Below are positions 1-5,677 of a DNA stretch of 5,837 bases, piece by piece. The stretch is from Pseudomonadota bacterium. GTDB lineage: Bacteria > Pseudomonadota > Gammaproteobacteria > Burkholderiales > Burkholderiaceae_C. Each line of letters starts with the position of its first letter. Position 1 is the first letter of the stretch. Under the pieces are notes generated by a model, which had not been told where the DNA came from, did not search any database, and saw only the letters and a list, made by a program, of their open reading frames with translations. The translations under genes were made by a program, and so were the position numbers. Location: positions 1-5,837 of the forward strand of contig JAEYRT010000241.1 in the NCBI GenBank assembly GCA_023435325.1. Direction: 5' to 3'.

Positions 1-75
1 ATTGCATGCTGCCATGCTAGGAAGAAAGGAGCGCAGCGCGCCTGACGCAGTTGCTTGCGCTAAGCTCTTCGCCCT

Positions 76-672
76 ATGCCTCAGACGATTGCCCAAGCCA
101 TCCACCACGAAATCATCATCAAAAAGAGCCGTTTCATCTGCTGCGTGCAGCCTGTGCAAGACCGCACCACCGCACAAACCATAGTGGATGCCCTGTGGCA
201 GGAGCACCCAGGTGCAGCCCACGTATGCTGGGCACTGCTTGCCGGAGGACAGTCCGCTGCGGTGGATGACGGCGAACCCAGCGGTACTGCCGGTCGCCCC
301 ATGCTGGAAGTGCTGCGACACCAGGATCTGGAGGGCGTGCTGGCCACCGTGGTGCGGTACTTTGGTGGTGTCAAACTGGGCGCGGGGGGCTTGGTGCGTG
401 CTTATACCGACTGCGTGGCGCAGGCTTTGCTCAAAGCCGAAAAAGTGACCTTGCAGCGGATGGTCACCTTGCAATGCAGCCTTCCCTATGCCCTGGAGGG
501 CTGGCTGCGCAGAGAGCTGGATCAGGCCAATGCCACCTTGCTGAACGTCTTGCACCAGACCAGCGTGTCCATGCAGTGGAGCATGCCAGAAGCAGACCGT
601 GCGGCCTTGGTTGCACGCATTAATGAAGGTGGTCAGGGGCGCATTGACTGGCTCCAGCATTGGCCTCAATAG
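76..672 (+). CDS. yigZ: YigZ/IMPACT family protein (UPF0029 + DUF1949)
   Basis: A soluble protein of 198 aa, close to the roughly 205 aa of E. coli YigZ. The N-terminal UPF0029/IMPACT domain covers about residues 5-115. It carries the early KKSRFI motif (16-21), the DDGEPSGTAGRPML signature (64-77) and the block RYFGGVKLGAGGLVRAY (94-110). A smaller ferredoxin-like DUF1949 domain follows at about 137-192. The family is related to eukaryotic IMPACT/YIH1, which modulate Gcn2. The bacterial role is not settled: nucleic-acid binding is suggested by structure, and some members are annotated as peptidase-like, which I would not carry over. ATG 76 is chosen because the family motif begins about 15 residues later and it is the first ATG of the frame. 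No good Shine-Dalgarno sequence precedes it. Nothing in bases 1-75 is recognisable, although the first frame is open to a TGA at 43-45 and could be the tail of an upstream gene. Identification as this family is very secure; function is not. Confidence 0.95.
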   Translation: MPQTIAQAIHHEIIIKKSRFICCVQPVQDRTTAQTIVDALWQEHPGAAHVCWALLAGGQSAAVDDGEPSGTAGRPMLEVLRHQDLEGVLATVVRYFGGVKLGAGGLVRAYTDCVAQALLKAEKVTLQRMVTLQCSLPYALEGWLRRELDQANATLLNVLHQTSVSMQWSMPEADRAALVARINEGGQGRIDWLQHWPQ

Positions 673-697
673 CACCGACAGCACCGACAGCACGAAC
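671..697. repeat. Short 9-bp tandem repeat at the yigZ stop codon
   Basis: AGCACCGAC occurs twice in tandem (671-679, 680-688) and is followed by a degenerate third unit AGCACGAAC (689-697). The first unit begins inside the yigZ TAG stop codon (670-672). Such short arrays can vary by slippage; no function is evident. Confidence 0.5.
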
Positions 698-795
698 GTG
701 GAATTTATCTGCCGATTGCACTTTTTATTTCGCGATCAGTGGCTGCCGCGTCCCCCTAAAGTCTCACTCCATTGAAAAAATGAAAGTGTTTGACT

Positions 796-1017
796 ATGGA
801 CATTCGATACGCGAATGCATTGCGCAACGCAACCAATGCCTGGGCCCAGAACCGGATGACGGATCCACTCACCTTGCAGGAATTGAAACGCCGCAAACCC
901 AGCGACCTGGATGAAACCCAGGTCGTACCAGGCACAGATTCAGCCCAGAGCGCATCGCTTGAGCCCCAACTGGCCCGCTTTGGCAGTCTGGGAACACGCC
1001 TGAATATTTACGCATAA
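796..1017 (+). CDS. Small hypothetical protein (73 aa), unrecognised
   Basis: A short open frame starting MDIRYANALRNATNAWAQNR and ending in LGTRLNIYA. I do not recognise it. It looks soluble: there is no signal peptide or hydrophobic stretch, the first half is likely helical and basic near KRRKP (about residues 32-36), and the second half is rich in Ser, Gln and Asp and probably disordered. ATG 796 is preferred; a TTG at 790 in the same frame would add two residues and has a purine-rich GAAAG just upstream. Roughly 60% of third codon positions are G or C, which supports coding only weakly. It lies 123 bp after yigZ and 36 bp before the XRE regulator on the same strand, so it may be co-transcribed with the regulator. 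An overlapping frame from ATG 780 (44 codons) competes with it. It could also be non-coding leader sequence. Confidence 0.5.
   Translation: MDIRYANALRNATNAWAQNRMTDPLTLQELKRRKPSDLDETQVVPGTDSAQSASLEPQLARFGSLGTRLNIYA
903..925. repeat. 8-bp perfect inverted repeat inside the small ORF
   Basis: CGACCTGG at 903-910 is mirrored by CCAGGTCG at 918-925 with a 7-nt loop (ATGAAAC), so the transcript can form a stable hairpin; a G-U pair could extend it by one. No T tract follows, so it is not an intrinsic terminator. It may simply be coding sequence that happens to fold. Confidence 0.45.
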
Positions 1018-1053
1018 ACCTCGCACATACGCGAATCGGCATACATTGCAGAG

Positions 1054-1350
1054 ATGAATACGAGCAATATGAGCGCCTCCCCTTCCTCTGCTGCGACAGA
1101 AAAACCCAGCTATCCCTTGGTCACCACGCTCACTGGCGTGCGCAAAGCCAAGCAGATGACGCAAGCTGAACTGGCACAGCGTGCGGGTTTGTCGCGCATG
1201 ACAGTGCAGCGCTTGGAAAGCAATGGGCTGGATCCCCGCCTCTCGACCCTTCAGGAGATGGCGCGCGTGCTGGAACAGGAGCTGGTCGTCATTCCCAGCC
1301 ACCTGCATGAAGCATTCACTCAGTGGCTGTCAGAGCGCACGGCCAACTGA
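1054..1350 (+). CDS. XRE-family helix-turn-helix transcriptional regulator
   Basis: A single-domain DNA-binding protein of 98 aa. The Cro/C1-type HTH spans about residues 24-80: LTGVRKAKQMTQAELAQRAG (26-45) contains helix 1 and the scaffold helix, and SRMTVQRLES (47-56) is the recognition helix. Next come the usual NGLDPRLSTLQEMARVLE stretch and a short strand ELVVIP. The first 20 residues are Ser/Ala-rich and probably disordered. ATG 1054 is the longest start; ATG 1069 (MSASP) has a slightly better spaced purine-rich CGAG upstream and would drop five residues. It is followed after 88 bp by the two CHR transporter genes on the same strand, so it may regulate them and itself. This is inferred from position only: the common chromate regulator ChrB is a different family. 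The size and fold also fit HigA/HipB-type antitoxins, but no recognisable toxin gene adjoins it. Family is certain; target is unknown. Confidence 0.9.
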   Translation: MNTSNMSASPSSAATEKPSYPLVTTLTGVRKAKQMTQAELAQRAGLSRMTVQRLESNGLDPRLSTLQEMARVLEQELVVIPSHLHEAFTQWLSERTAN

Positions 1351-1438
1351 GCTCCTCACGTCACGCAGACGACAGCTTTCTGCATTGCCAGACTCTTCTG
1401 CCGGAGAACCCTGCACGCTTTGCCCTAGCATTGCAGCC

Positions 1439-2017
1439 ATGCGCAGCCCCCCTGTTTCCGACGCTACCGAAGCCCCTGCTTCTCTTTCCCAGCTGTTCTG
1501 GGCCTTTACCTGGCTGGCATTGCAGGGATTTGGTGGTGTCATGGCAGTGGTGCAGCGGGAACTCGTCGAGCGGCGCCGCTGGCTTACGTCAGCGCAATTT
1601 GCCCAGGATTGGGCCGTGGCCCAGATCCTCCCCGGCCCCAATGTGGTGAATCTTTCCATCATGTTTGGTGAACGGCATTTCGGTCTGCGAGGTGCATTGG
1701 TCGCCTGCTCCGGCATGCTGCTCGCACCCACCGTGGTGGTCCTGCTTCTGGGCAGCCTGTACCTGCAGTATGCCGAGCATCCTGCCGTCGCTGGCGCCTT
1801 GCGGGGCATGGGTGCTGTCGCGGCAGGTCTGGCCATCGGCACCGGCCTGAAACTCTCCGCCGCTTTGCACGCACATCCTTTGCCTTTGTGGCTCGGATGG
1901 TTGCTGAGCATTGCCGCATTCGCCTTGGTGGTGCTGCTGCAATGGCCATTGTGGTGGGTATTGCCGCTGATTGGAGGCATTGGTGTGTGGCTGTCCTGGA
2001 AGCGCCTCTCGCCATGA
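1439..2017 (+). CDS. chrA: Short-chain CHR-family chromate transporter, first half
   Basis: An inner-membrane protein of 192 aa forming one CHR domain. Single-domain (short-chain) members usually work as pairs, in place of the fused two-domain ChrA of about 400 aa that exports chromate. Hallmarks are GFGGV (30-34) in the first membrane segment, the PGPN motif (65-68), and the NLSIMFGERHFGLRGAL region (71-87), then hydrophobic segments at about 88-110, 118-140 and 148-187. The last is probably two helices. ATG 1439 is chosen: the frame is open far upstream, but that stretch overlaps the XRE gene and looks non-membrane, whereas homologues begin about 15-25 residues before the first helix. No clear Shine-Dalgarno sequence is visible. 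Its TGA shares bases with the ATG of the next gene (ATGA at 2014-2017), indicating translational coupling. Chromate specificity is assigned from family only; some CHR proteins may carry other oxyanions. Confidence 0.92.
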   Translation: MRSPPVSDATEAPASLSQLFWAFTWLALQGFGGVMAVVQRELVERRRWLTSAQFAQDWAVAQILPGPNVVNLSIMFGERHFGLRGALVACSGMLLAPTVVVLLLGSLYLQYAEHPAVAGALRGMGAVAAGLAIGTGLKLSAALHAHPLPLWLGWLLSIAAFALVVLLQWPLWWVLPLIGGIGVWLSWKRLSP

Positions 2018-2622
2018 TCGACACCCTCACGCCCTTGAGCCTTGAGGCTGGTCACTGGCTGCAGTTGATGGCCTACTTTCTGTCACTTTCGCTGCTTTCC
2101 GTAGGAGGTGCCATGGCAACGGCACCCGACATGTACCGCCATACGGTGGAGCAGCAAGGCTGGCTGAGCGCGCACCAGTTTTCCGATTCGATTGCGATTG
2201 CCCAGGCTGCGCCGGGGCCCAACATCATGTATGTGGCCCTGTTGGGCTGGAACATCGGACTGAACGCCATGGCGGGTCATACAGGCTTATCGGTGTGGCT
2301 GGTGGCATTGATGGGCAGCCTGGCCTGCATGGTCTGCATGCTGCTGCCAAGTACGCTGCTGACCTGGACCAGCACCCGGTGGCTGCGACACAACCACAAC
2401 AGGCATGGCGTGCGCGCCTTTCGCTGGGGCATGATGCCCTTGGTCGTGGGCCTGGTGCTGGCAACCGGCTGGATTTTGGCTGCCCGTGAAACGGATGCAC
2501 CCCGTGCATGGGCGCCCTGGCTACTCACTGCGGCTTGCGCCTGCCTGGTCTGGAAGACCCGGCTGCACATTCTCTGGATGCTGGCCGCAGGCGCCTTGCT
2601 GGGAATGGCGGGCTGGGCCTAA
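2014..2622 (+). CDS. chrA: Short-chain CHR-family chromate transporter, second half
   Basis: The partner CHR-domain membrane protein, 202 aa. It shows the same plan as its neighbour: SVGGAMATAPDMYRH (29-43) replaces the FGG motif, and the PGPN motif is at 67-70 within IAQAAPGPNIMYVALLGWNIG. Hydrophobic segments lie at about 15-38, 72-88, 92-118, 138-157, 166-180 and 185-201. A basic, His-rich loop TRWLRHNHNRHGVRAFR (121-137) is probably cytoplasmic. The two halves are only moderately alike, as expected for the N- and C-type halves of ChrA, which are thought to insert in opposite orientations and form a heterodimer. The start at ATG 2014 overlaps the upstream TGA, so the gene is almost surely expressed with it. 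The frame extends back to a GTG at 1888, but that part lies inside the first half and is not membrane-like in this frame. It ends in TAA, 11 bp from the stop codon of the convergent Sir2 gene. Confidence 0.92.
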   Translation: MIDTLTPLSLEAGHWLQLMAYFLSLSLLSVGGAMATAPDMYRHTVEQQGWLSAHQFSDSIAIAQAAPGPNIMYVALLGWNIGLNAMAGHTGLSVWLVALMGSLACMVCMLLPSTLLTWTSTRWLRHNHNRHGVRAFRWGMMPLVVGLVLATGWILAARETDAPRAWAPWLLTAACACLVWKTRLHILWMLAAGALLGMAGWA

Positions 2623-2639
2623 GCCGATACAGCTTATGC
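2617..2639. repeat. Small inverted repeat spanning both convergent stop codons
   Basis: TAAGC (2620-2624) and GCTTA (2632-2636) are exact reverse complements around a 7-nt loop. Two further G-C pairs outside one mismatch extend the stem (2617-2639). The arms contain the TAA of the second CHR gene and the TAA of the Sir2 gene. No T tract follows on either strand, so it would be at best a weak terminator or a 3'-end hairpin. Confidence 0.4.
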
Positions 2640-3401
2640 AAGCAGCAGATTTGGAAGCACCTGCCCTGCCGATGCACGGATCAATGCATCTGCCAGCATG
2701 TCCAGTTCTGTCATTTCTGGATTGATGATCACCAGCTTGGCGCCACGCTGGTGGGCTTGAAAGGCCAAACCGGCGGCAGGATAAACCACGCCCGAGGTGC
2801 CAATCACCAACATCAAATCACAGTCATTGACCGCAGCTTCCGCCTGTGCCAGCGCTTGTGCTGGCAGGTGTTCACCAAACCAGACCACACCGGGGCGCAC
2901 CAGATTGCCGCACGCAGCACAGCGCGGAGGCTCTCCAGCAGCAGCCAGAGCACGCTCCAGATCGCATGCGAGACAGCTGGTCTCCAGCCACTGGTTGCGC
3001 ATCACATCACCATGTAGACAGATGACGTCTGTATGGCCTGCCCGCTGGTGCAAGCCATCGACATTCTGCGTAATCAGCTGCAACTTGCCCGGATGCTGCT
3101 GCGCATAGCCCGCTAGCGCCAGATGTGCTGCATTCGGCTGCACGGCCCGCAACAGGCTGCGCCGGTACTCGTACCATTGCCACACGCGCTGTGGATGGGC
3201 ACGAAAGCCGGGCTCTGATGCCATCTCCTGCGGGTCGAATTGTGCCCAGTATCCGGTGTGCGTTTCCCTGAAAGTGGGCACACCGGACTCTGCGCTCACC
3301 CCGGCACCAGTCAGCACAGCCACCTTGCCTGCAGCAGCCAGCCACCGTCGCACCTGTTCAATATGCGCCTGAACAATGTGATCGGGCTCTAAGGCAGACA
3401 T
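2634..3401 (-). CDS. cobB: Sir2-family NAD-dependent protein deacylase
   Basis: A cytoplasmic sirtuin of 255 aa that removes acyl groups from lysine using NAD+, giving nicotinamide and O-acyl-ADP-ribose. Motifs in order: GAGVSAESGVPTFR (32-45) for NAD binding; YEYR with Tyr77 and Arg80; TQNVDGLHQRAG (111-122) with Asn113 and Asp115; catalytic His130 in LHGD; four zinc cysteines (143, 146, 161, 164); GVVWFGE (171-177); GTSGVVYPAA (201-210); and INPE (226-229). The Tyr-x-x-Arg pair matches SIRT5 Tyr102/Arg105 and E. coli CobB and marks class III sirtuins, which take succinyl or malonyl lysine as well as acetyl. All catalytic parts are present and the length is normal. ATG 3401 leaves 29 residues before the first glycine motif, as expected; a GTG at codon 17 is a possible alternative. 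The gene starts 30 bp after the rlmB stop codon, so the two probably form an operon. No clear Shine-Dalgarno sequence is seen. Confidence 0.95.
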   Translation of the reverse strand: MSALEPDHIVQAHIEQVRRWLAAAGKVAVLTGAGVSAESGVPTFRETHTGYWAQFDPQEMASEPGFRAHPQRVWQWYEYRRSLLRAVQPNAAHLALAGYAQQHPGKLQLITQNVDGLHQRAGHTDVICLHGDVMRNQWLETSCLACDLERALAAAGEPPRCAACGNLVRPGVVWFGEHLPAQALAQAEAAVNDCDLMLVIGTSGVVYPAAGLAFQAHQRGAKLVIINPEMTELDMLADALIRASAGQVLPNLLLA

Positions 3402-3430
3402 GGCAAATACAAGCAGCTATGGTTTTAGAG
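3381..3430 (-). repeat. Possible degenerate Comamonadaceae intergenic repeat
   Basis: Read on the - strand, the rlmB-Sir2 gap holds AAAACC followed by ATAGCTGCTTG (3410-3420). This resembles one arm of an intergenic repeat I remember from Comamonas, Acidovorax and relatives (roughly ATAGCTGCTTGCGCTT, a variable middle, then AAGCGCTAGAGGCTAT). Downstream, TTAGAGCCCGAT (3381-3392) partly resembles the other arm at about the remembered spacing. If so, the element runs through the Sir2 start codon into its first codons. The consensus is from memory and the second arm is weak. Confidence 0.4.
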
Positions 3431-3431
3431 T

Positions 3432-4184
3432 TCAAGTGCTCTGACGCTGGCGCAGCGCTTCGTACAGGCACACGCCACTGGCAACGGAAACATTCAGGCT
3501 CTCCACCGCCCCCTGCATGGGAATGCTGATCAGCTCATCACAGGTCCTGCGCGTCAGCTGACGCATGCCGTCGCCTTCCGCACCCAAGACCAGCGCCACT
3601 GGGCCCTTGAGATCAACCTGATACAGGTGCCGGTCCGCATCTCCGCTGGTGCCGATGATCCAGATGTTGCGCTCCTTGAGCTGATTCAAGGTACGCGCCA
3701 GATTGGTCACCATGAAATAAGGCACGGTTTCTGCCGCACCGCTGGCCACTTTGGCCACCGTGGCATTGATCCCCGAAGCATGGTCTTTGGGCGCGATCAC
3801 GGCATGCACACCGGCACCGTCGGCCACGCGCAGGCAGGCGCCCAGGTTGTGCGGATCGGTCACACCATCGAGCACCAGCAGCAAGGGGTTCTTCACACCC
3901 GACTCTTCGAGGTCATCCAGCAGTTCATCCAGGGTACGGCTGTCCTTGACTTCTTCGACGCGGGCGGCCACGCCCTGGTGACCATGGCTGCCAGCGAGCT
4001 TGGCAATGCGCATGGCATCCGCCTCGATCAGGCGCGTCCCGGCTTCGCGGGCTTTTTCGAGAAACTGGCGCATGCGCGCATCCCGACGCGTAGCTTCGTA
4101 GTAGATCTCGATGATGGACTGGGGTGCGGTCTTCAGACGCACACCGATGGCATGAAAGCCGAAAAGGACTTTGGGAGACGACAT
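3432..4184 (-). CDS. rlmB: 23S rRNA (guanosine-2251-2'-O)-methyltransferase RlmB
   Basis: A SPOUT-class (TrmH family) enzyme of 250 aa, close to the 243 aa of E. coli RlmB. It methylates the 2'-OH of G2251 in the peptidyl-transferase P loop of 23S rRNA with S-adenosylmethionine. The N-terminal substrate-binding domain (about 1-75) begins with KVLFGFHAIG and contains GSHGHQGVAAR (65-75). The knotted catalytic domain follows with motif 1, LDGVTDPHNLGACLRVAD (105-122; Asn113, Arg119), then GINATVAKVASGAAE (138-152), motif 2, LVLGAEGDGMR (198-208; Glu203), and motif 3, ISIPMQGAVESLNVSVASG (219-237; Asn231). Everything needed for activity is present. ATG 4184 matches the family N-terminus; no strong Shine-Dalgarno sequence is visible. 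The Sir2 gene follows 30 bp downstream. In many proteobacteria rnr (RNase R) precedes rlmB; here the upstream neighbour is the divergent sstT, so any rnr gene lies outside the window. Confidence 0.97.
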   Translation of the reverse strand: MSSPKVLFGFHAIGVRLKTAPQSIIEIYYEATRRDARMRQFLEKAREAGTRLIEADAMRIAKLAGSHGHQGVAARVEEVKDSRTLDELLDDLEESGVKNPLLLVLDGVTDPHNLGACLRVADGAGVHAVIAPKDHASGINATVAKVASGAAETVPYFMVTNLARTLNQLKERNIWIIGTSGDADRHLYQVDLKGPVALVLGAEGDGMRQLTRRTCDELISIPMQGAVESLNVSVASGVCLYEALRQRQST

Positions 4185-4375
4185 ATTGCTGGTGATTATC
4201 TCGCCACACCGCCCTTGCGTTACGTTGGCTTCAAGATACCTTGCCCGGTTTTAGACAAATAAAACCTGCCCAAGCACCACTGCGCCGTACACAGTTATGA
4301 AATCTTGTGCATGAAGGATTGTTGCGAAGCACATAAACTCGCCGCTTTCCAATGTAAGTGGTCCACACTTTTCAC

Positions 4376-5593
4376 ATGATTTTTCAACCATTGCTGAACT
4401 GGTCGCAGCGAACCAGTGTTGTCACACAAATTGTCATTGGCCTGGCTCTGGGCATTGCACTGGCAATCATCTGGCCCGAGGCCGCACTCCGCGTCGAATT
4501 CCTCGGCACCCTTTTCATTTCTGCCCTCAAGGCGGTTGCACCCATTTTGGTGTTTGTGCTGGTGATCTCCGCGATCAGCAATCAGCGCCCAGGCCAGACC
4601 ACACACCTCAGACCCATTCTGTGGCTGTACGGCGTGGGCACGCTGACCGCGGCCATGGTGGGCGTTTTTGCCAGCATGATGTTTCCATCCACGCTGGTCC
4701 TGAAGGATGCAGCCACCGGCATGGCCGCACCCGGCGGCATTGCAGAAGTGCTGATGCAATTGCTCAAAAATGCGGTGGACAACCCTGTCAATGCTCTCAT
4801 GCATGCGAACTACATTGGTATTTTGGTGTGGGCCGTCGCAATTGGCATTGCCCTGCGACGCGGCACCGAAGGCACCCGCCAGACCATGGCCGATCTGTCC
4901 AATGGCATCACCCTGATCATTCAGGCAGTGATTCGCATCGCACCCATCGGCATCTTTGGCCTGGTGGCTTCTACGGTCGCTTCCACAGGCGCCAAGGCCT
5001 TGATCGGTTATGGCCACTTGCTGGCCGTGCTGCTGGGCTCGATGCTGTTTGTTGCCTTTGTGATCAACCCGCTGATCGTGTGGTGGAAGATTCGCCGCAA
5101 TCCTTATCCACTGGTGCTCATGTGCCTGCGCGAAAGTGGTGTGACCGCATTCTTCACCCGCAGCTCGGCAGCCAATATTCCGGTGAACCTGGCCATCGCC
5201 AAGCGCCTGAACCTGGATGAAGACACCTACAGCGTGGCCATCCCGCTGGGTGCCACCATCAACATGGCCGGCGCAGCCATCACCATCAGCGTGTTGTCGC
5301 TGGCCGCAGCACATACGCTGGGCATCGTAGTGGATATTCCCACGGCCATCCTGCTGTGTGTGGTGGCTTCGGTGTGCGCCTGCGGTGCCTCGGGGGTGGC
5401 AGGCGGTTCGCTGCTGCTGATTCCCCTGGCCTGCTCGCTGTTTGGCGTCTCCAACGATGTGGCCATGCAGGTGGTTGCCATCGGCTTCATCATTGGCGTG
5501 CTGCAGGACTCGGCAGAGACCGCACTGAACTCGTCCACCGACGTCATCTTCACCGCGGCCGTGTGCATGGCCGGAGAGCGCCGCAACGGTTGA
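4376..5593 (+). CDS. sstT: Na+/serine-threonine symporter SstT
   Basis: An inner-membrane transporter of the DAACS (glutamate transporter-like) family that imports serine and threonine with sodium. The 405 aa compare with 414 in E. coli, and long stretches match what I recall of that protein. The Ser-rich tip of hairpin HP1 is in RESGVTAFFTRSSAANIPVN (252-271), the TM7 cation-site motif is LGATINMAGAAITI (291-304), HP2 is CACGASGVAGGSLLLIPLAC (334-353), and the TM8 substrate site is GVLQDSAETALNSSTDV (374-390; Asp378, Asn385). The N-terminal half has about six hydrophobic helices, including EFLGTLFISALKAVAPILVF (41-60). ATG 4376 fits the family start; a GTG at 4358 in the same frame would add six residues. 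Neither has a convincing Shine-Dalgarno sequence. The gene is divergent from rlmB across 191 bp, which should hold both promoters, though I could not name one with confidence. It ends 22 bp before a strong terminator. Confidence 0.97.
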   Translation: MIFQPLLNWSQRTSVVTQIVIGLALGIALAIIWPEAALRVEFLGTLFISALKAVAPILVFVLVISAISNQRPGQTTHLRPILWLYGVGTLTAAMVGVFASMMFPSTLVLKDAATGMAAPGGIAEVLMQLLKNAVDNPVNALMHANYIGILVWAVAIGIALRRGTEGTRQTMADLSNGITLIIQAVIRIAPIGIFGLVASTVASTGAKALIGYGHLLAVLLGSMLFVAFVINPLIVWWKIRRNPYPLVLMCLRESGVTAFFTRSSAANIPVNLAIAKRLNLDEDTYSVAIPLGATINMAGAAITISVLSLAAAHTLGIVVDIPTAILLCVVASVCACGASGVAGGSLLLIPLACSLFGVSNDVAMQVVAIGFIIGVLQDSAETALNSSTDVIFTAAVCMAGERRNG

Positions 5594-5615
5594 TCGCTGC
5601 GCAGCTTGCAGAATG

Positions 5616-5646
5616 AAAAAAGGCTCCTGCATCAGGAGCCTTTTTG
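5616..5646. terminator. Bidirectional intrinsic terminator between sstT and the DUF3297 gene
   Basis: A perfect 13-bp stem (5617-5629 with 5633-5645) has a 3-nt CAT loop. The GC-rich part is GGCTCCTG/CAGGAGCC, flanked by an A run on the left and a T run on the right. It therefore reads as a rho-independent terminator on both strands, ending sstT from the left and the convergent gene from the right. Confidence 0.93.
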
Positions 5647-5668
5647 ATGTGCGCGTGTTATGTGCGCG
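5647..5668. repeat. 9-bp direct repeat downstream of the terminator
   Basis: ATGTGCGCG occurs at 5647-5655 and again at 5660-5668, a 13-bp period, in the gap between the terminator and the DUF3297 stop codon. No function is evident. Confidence 0.5.
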
Positions 5669-5677
5669 AAGGCAGGC

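Noticed and set aside
2..184. Open frame at the left edge overlapping yigZ
   Set aside because: It overlaps the start of a secure gene in another frame and has no family signal.
772..800. Possible promoter TTGAAA with a 17-nt spacer before TATGGA
   Set aside because: The -10 hexamer matches only its first three bases and overlaps the proposed start codon of the small ORF.
780..914. 44-codon frame from ATG 780 competing with the small ORF
   Set aside because: It has a purine-rich upstream region but is short, unrecognised and ends well before the XRE gene; the 796-1017 frame is longer and closer to the regulator. Not fully excluded.
807..1036. Direct repeat ATACGCGAAT at 807-816 and 1027-1036
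   Set aside because: A 10-base match between two places in a window of this size is expected by chance several times; no further similarity flanks the copies.
1054..1350. Reading the XRE protein and the upstream small ORF as a toxin-antitoxin pair
   Set aside because: The small ORF has no RelE/HigB, HipA or other toxin signature, and it is separated by 36 bp rather than overlapping.
1330..2055. A 241-codon open frame on the - strand opposite the first CHR gene
   Set aside because: The product is low-complexity and lacks any fold signature; the + strand frame has the CHR motifs and membrane segments.
3100..3125. ATAGCCCGCTAGCGC inside the Sir2 gene resembles an arm of the remembered intergenic repeat
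   Set aside because: It encodes a normal stretch of the Sir2 protein (LALAGYAQQ) without the flanking repeat features, so chance likeness is the simpler reading.
4194..4234. Possible rlmB promoter with GATAAT (4195-4200, - strand)
   Set aside because: The -10-like hexamer is about 10 bases from the ATG and lacks a matching -35 at normal spacing; TTGAAG further upstream is too far away.
3627..4262. A 211-codon open frame on the + strand opposite rlmB
   Set aside because: It is antisense to a complete, motif-rich rlmB and has no recognisable family feature.
4295..5632. A 445-codon open frame on the - strand covering all of sstT
   Set aside because: It is antisense to a clearly identified transporter gene, its product is an unnatural His/Gln/Gly/Asp-rich sequence with no recognisable domain, and its first codons run through the terminator hairpin. 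It follows from the codon bias of sstT.
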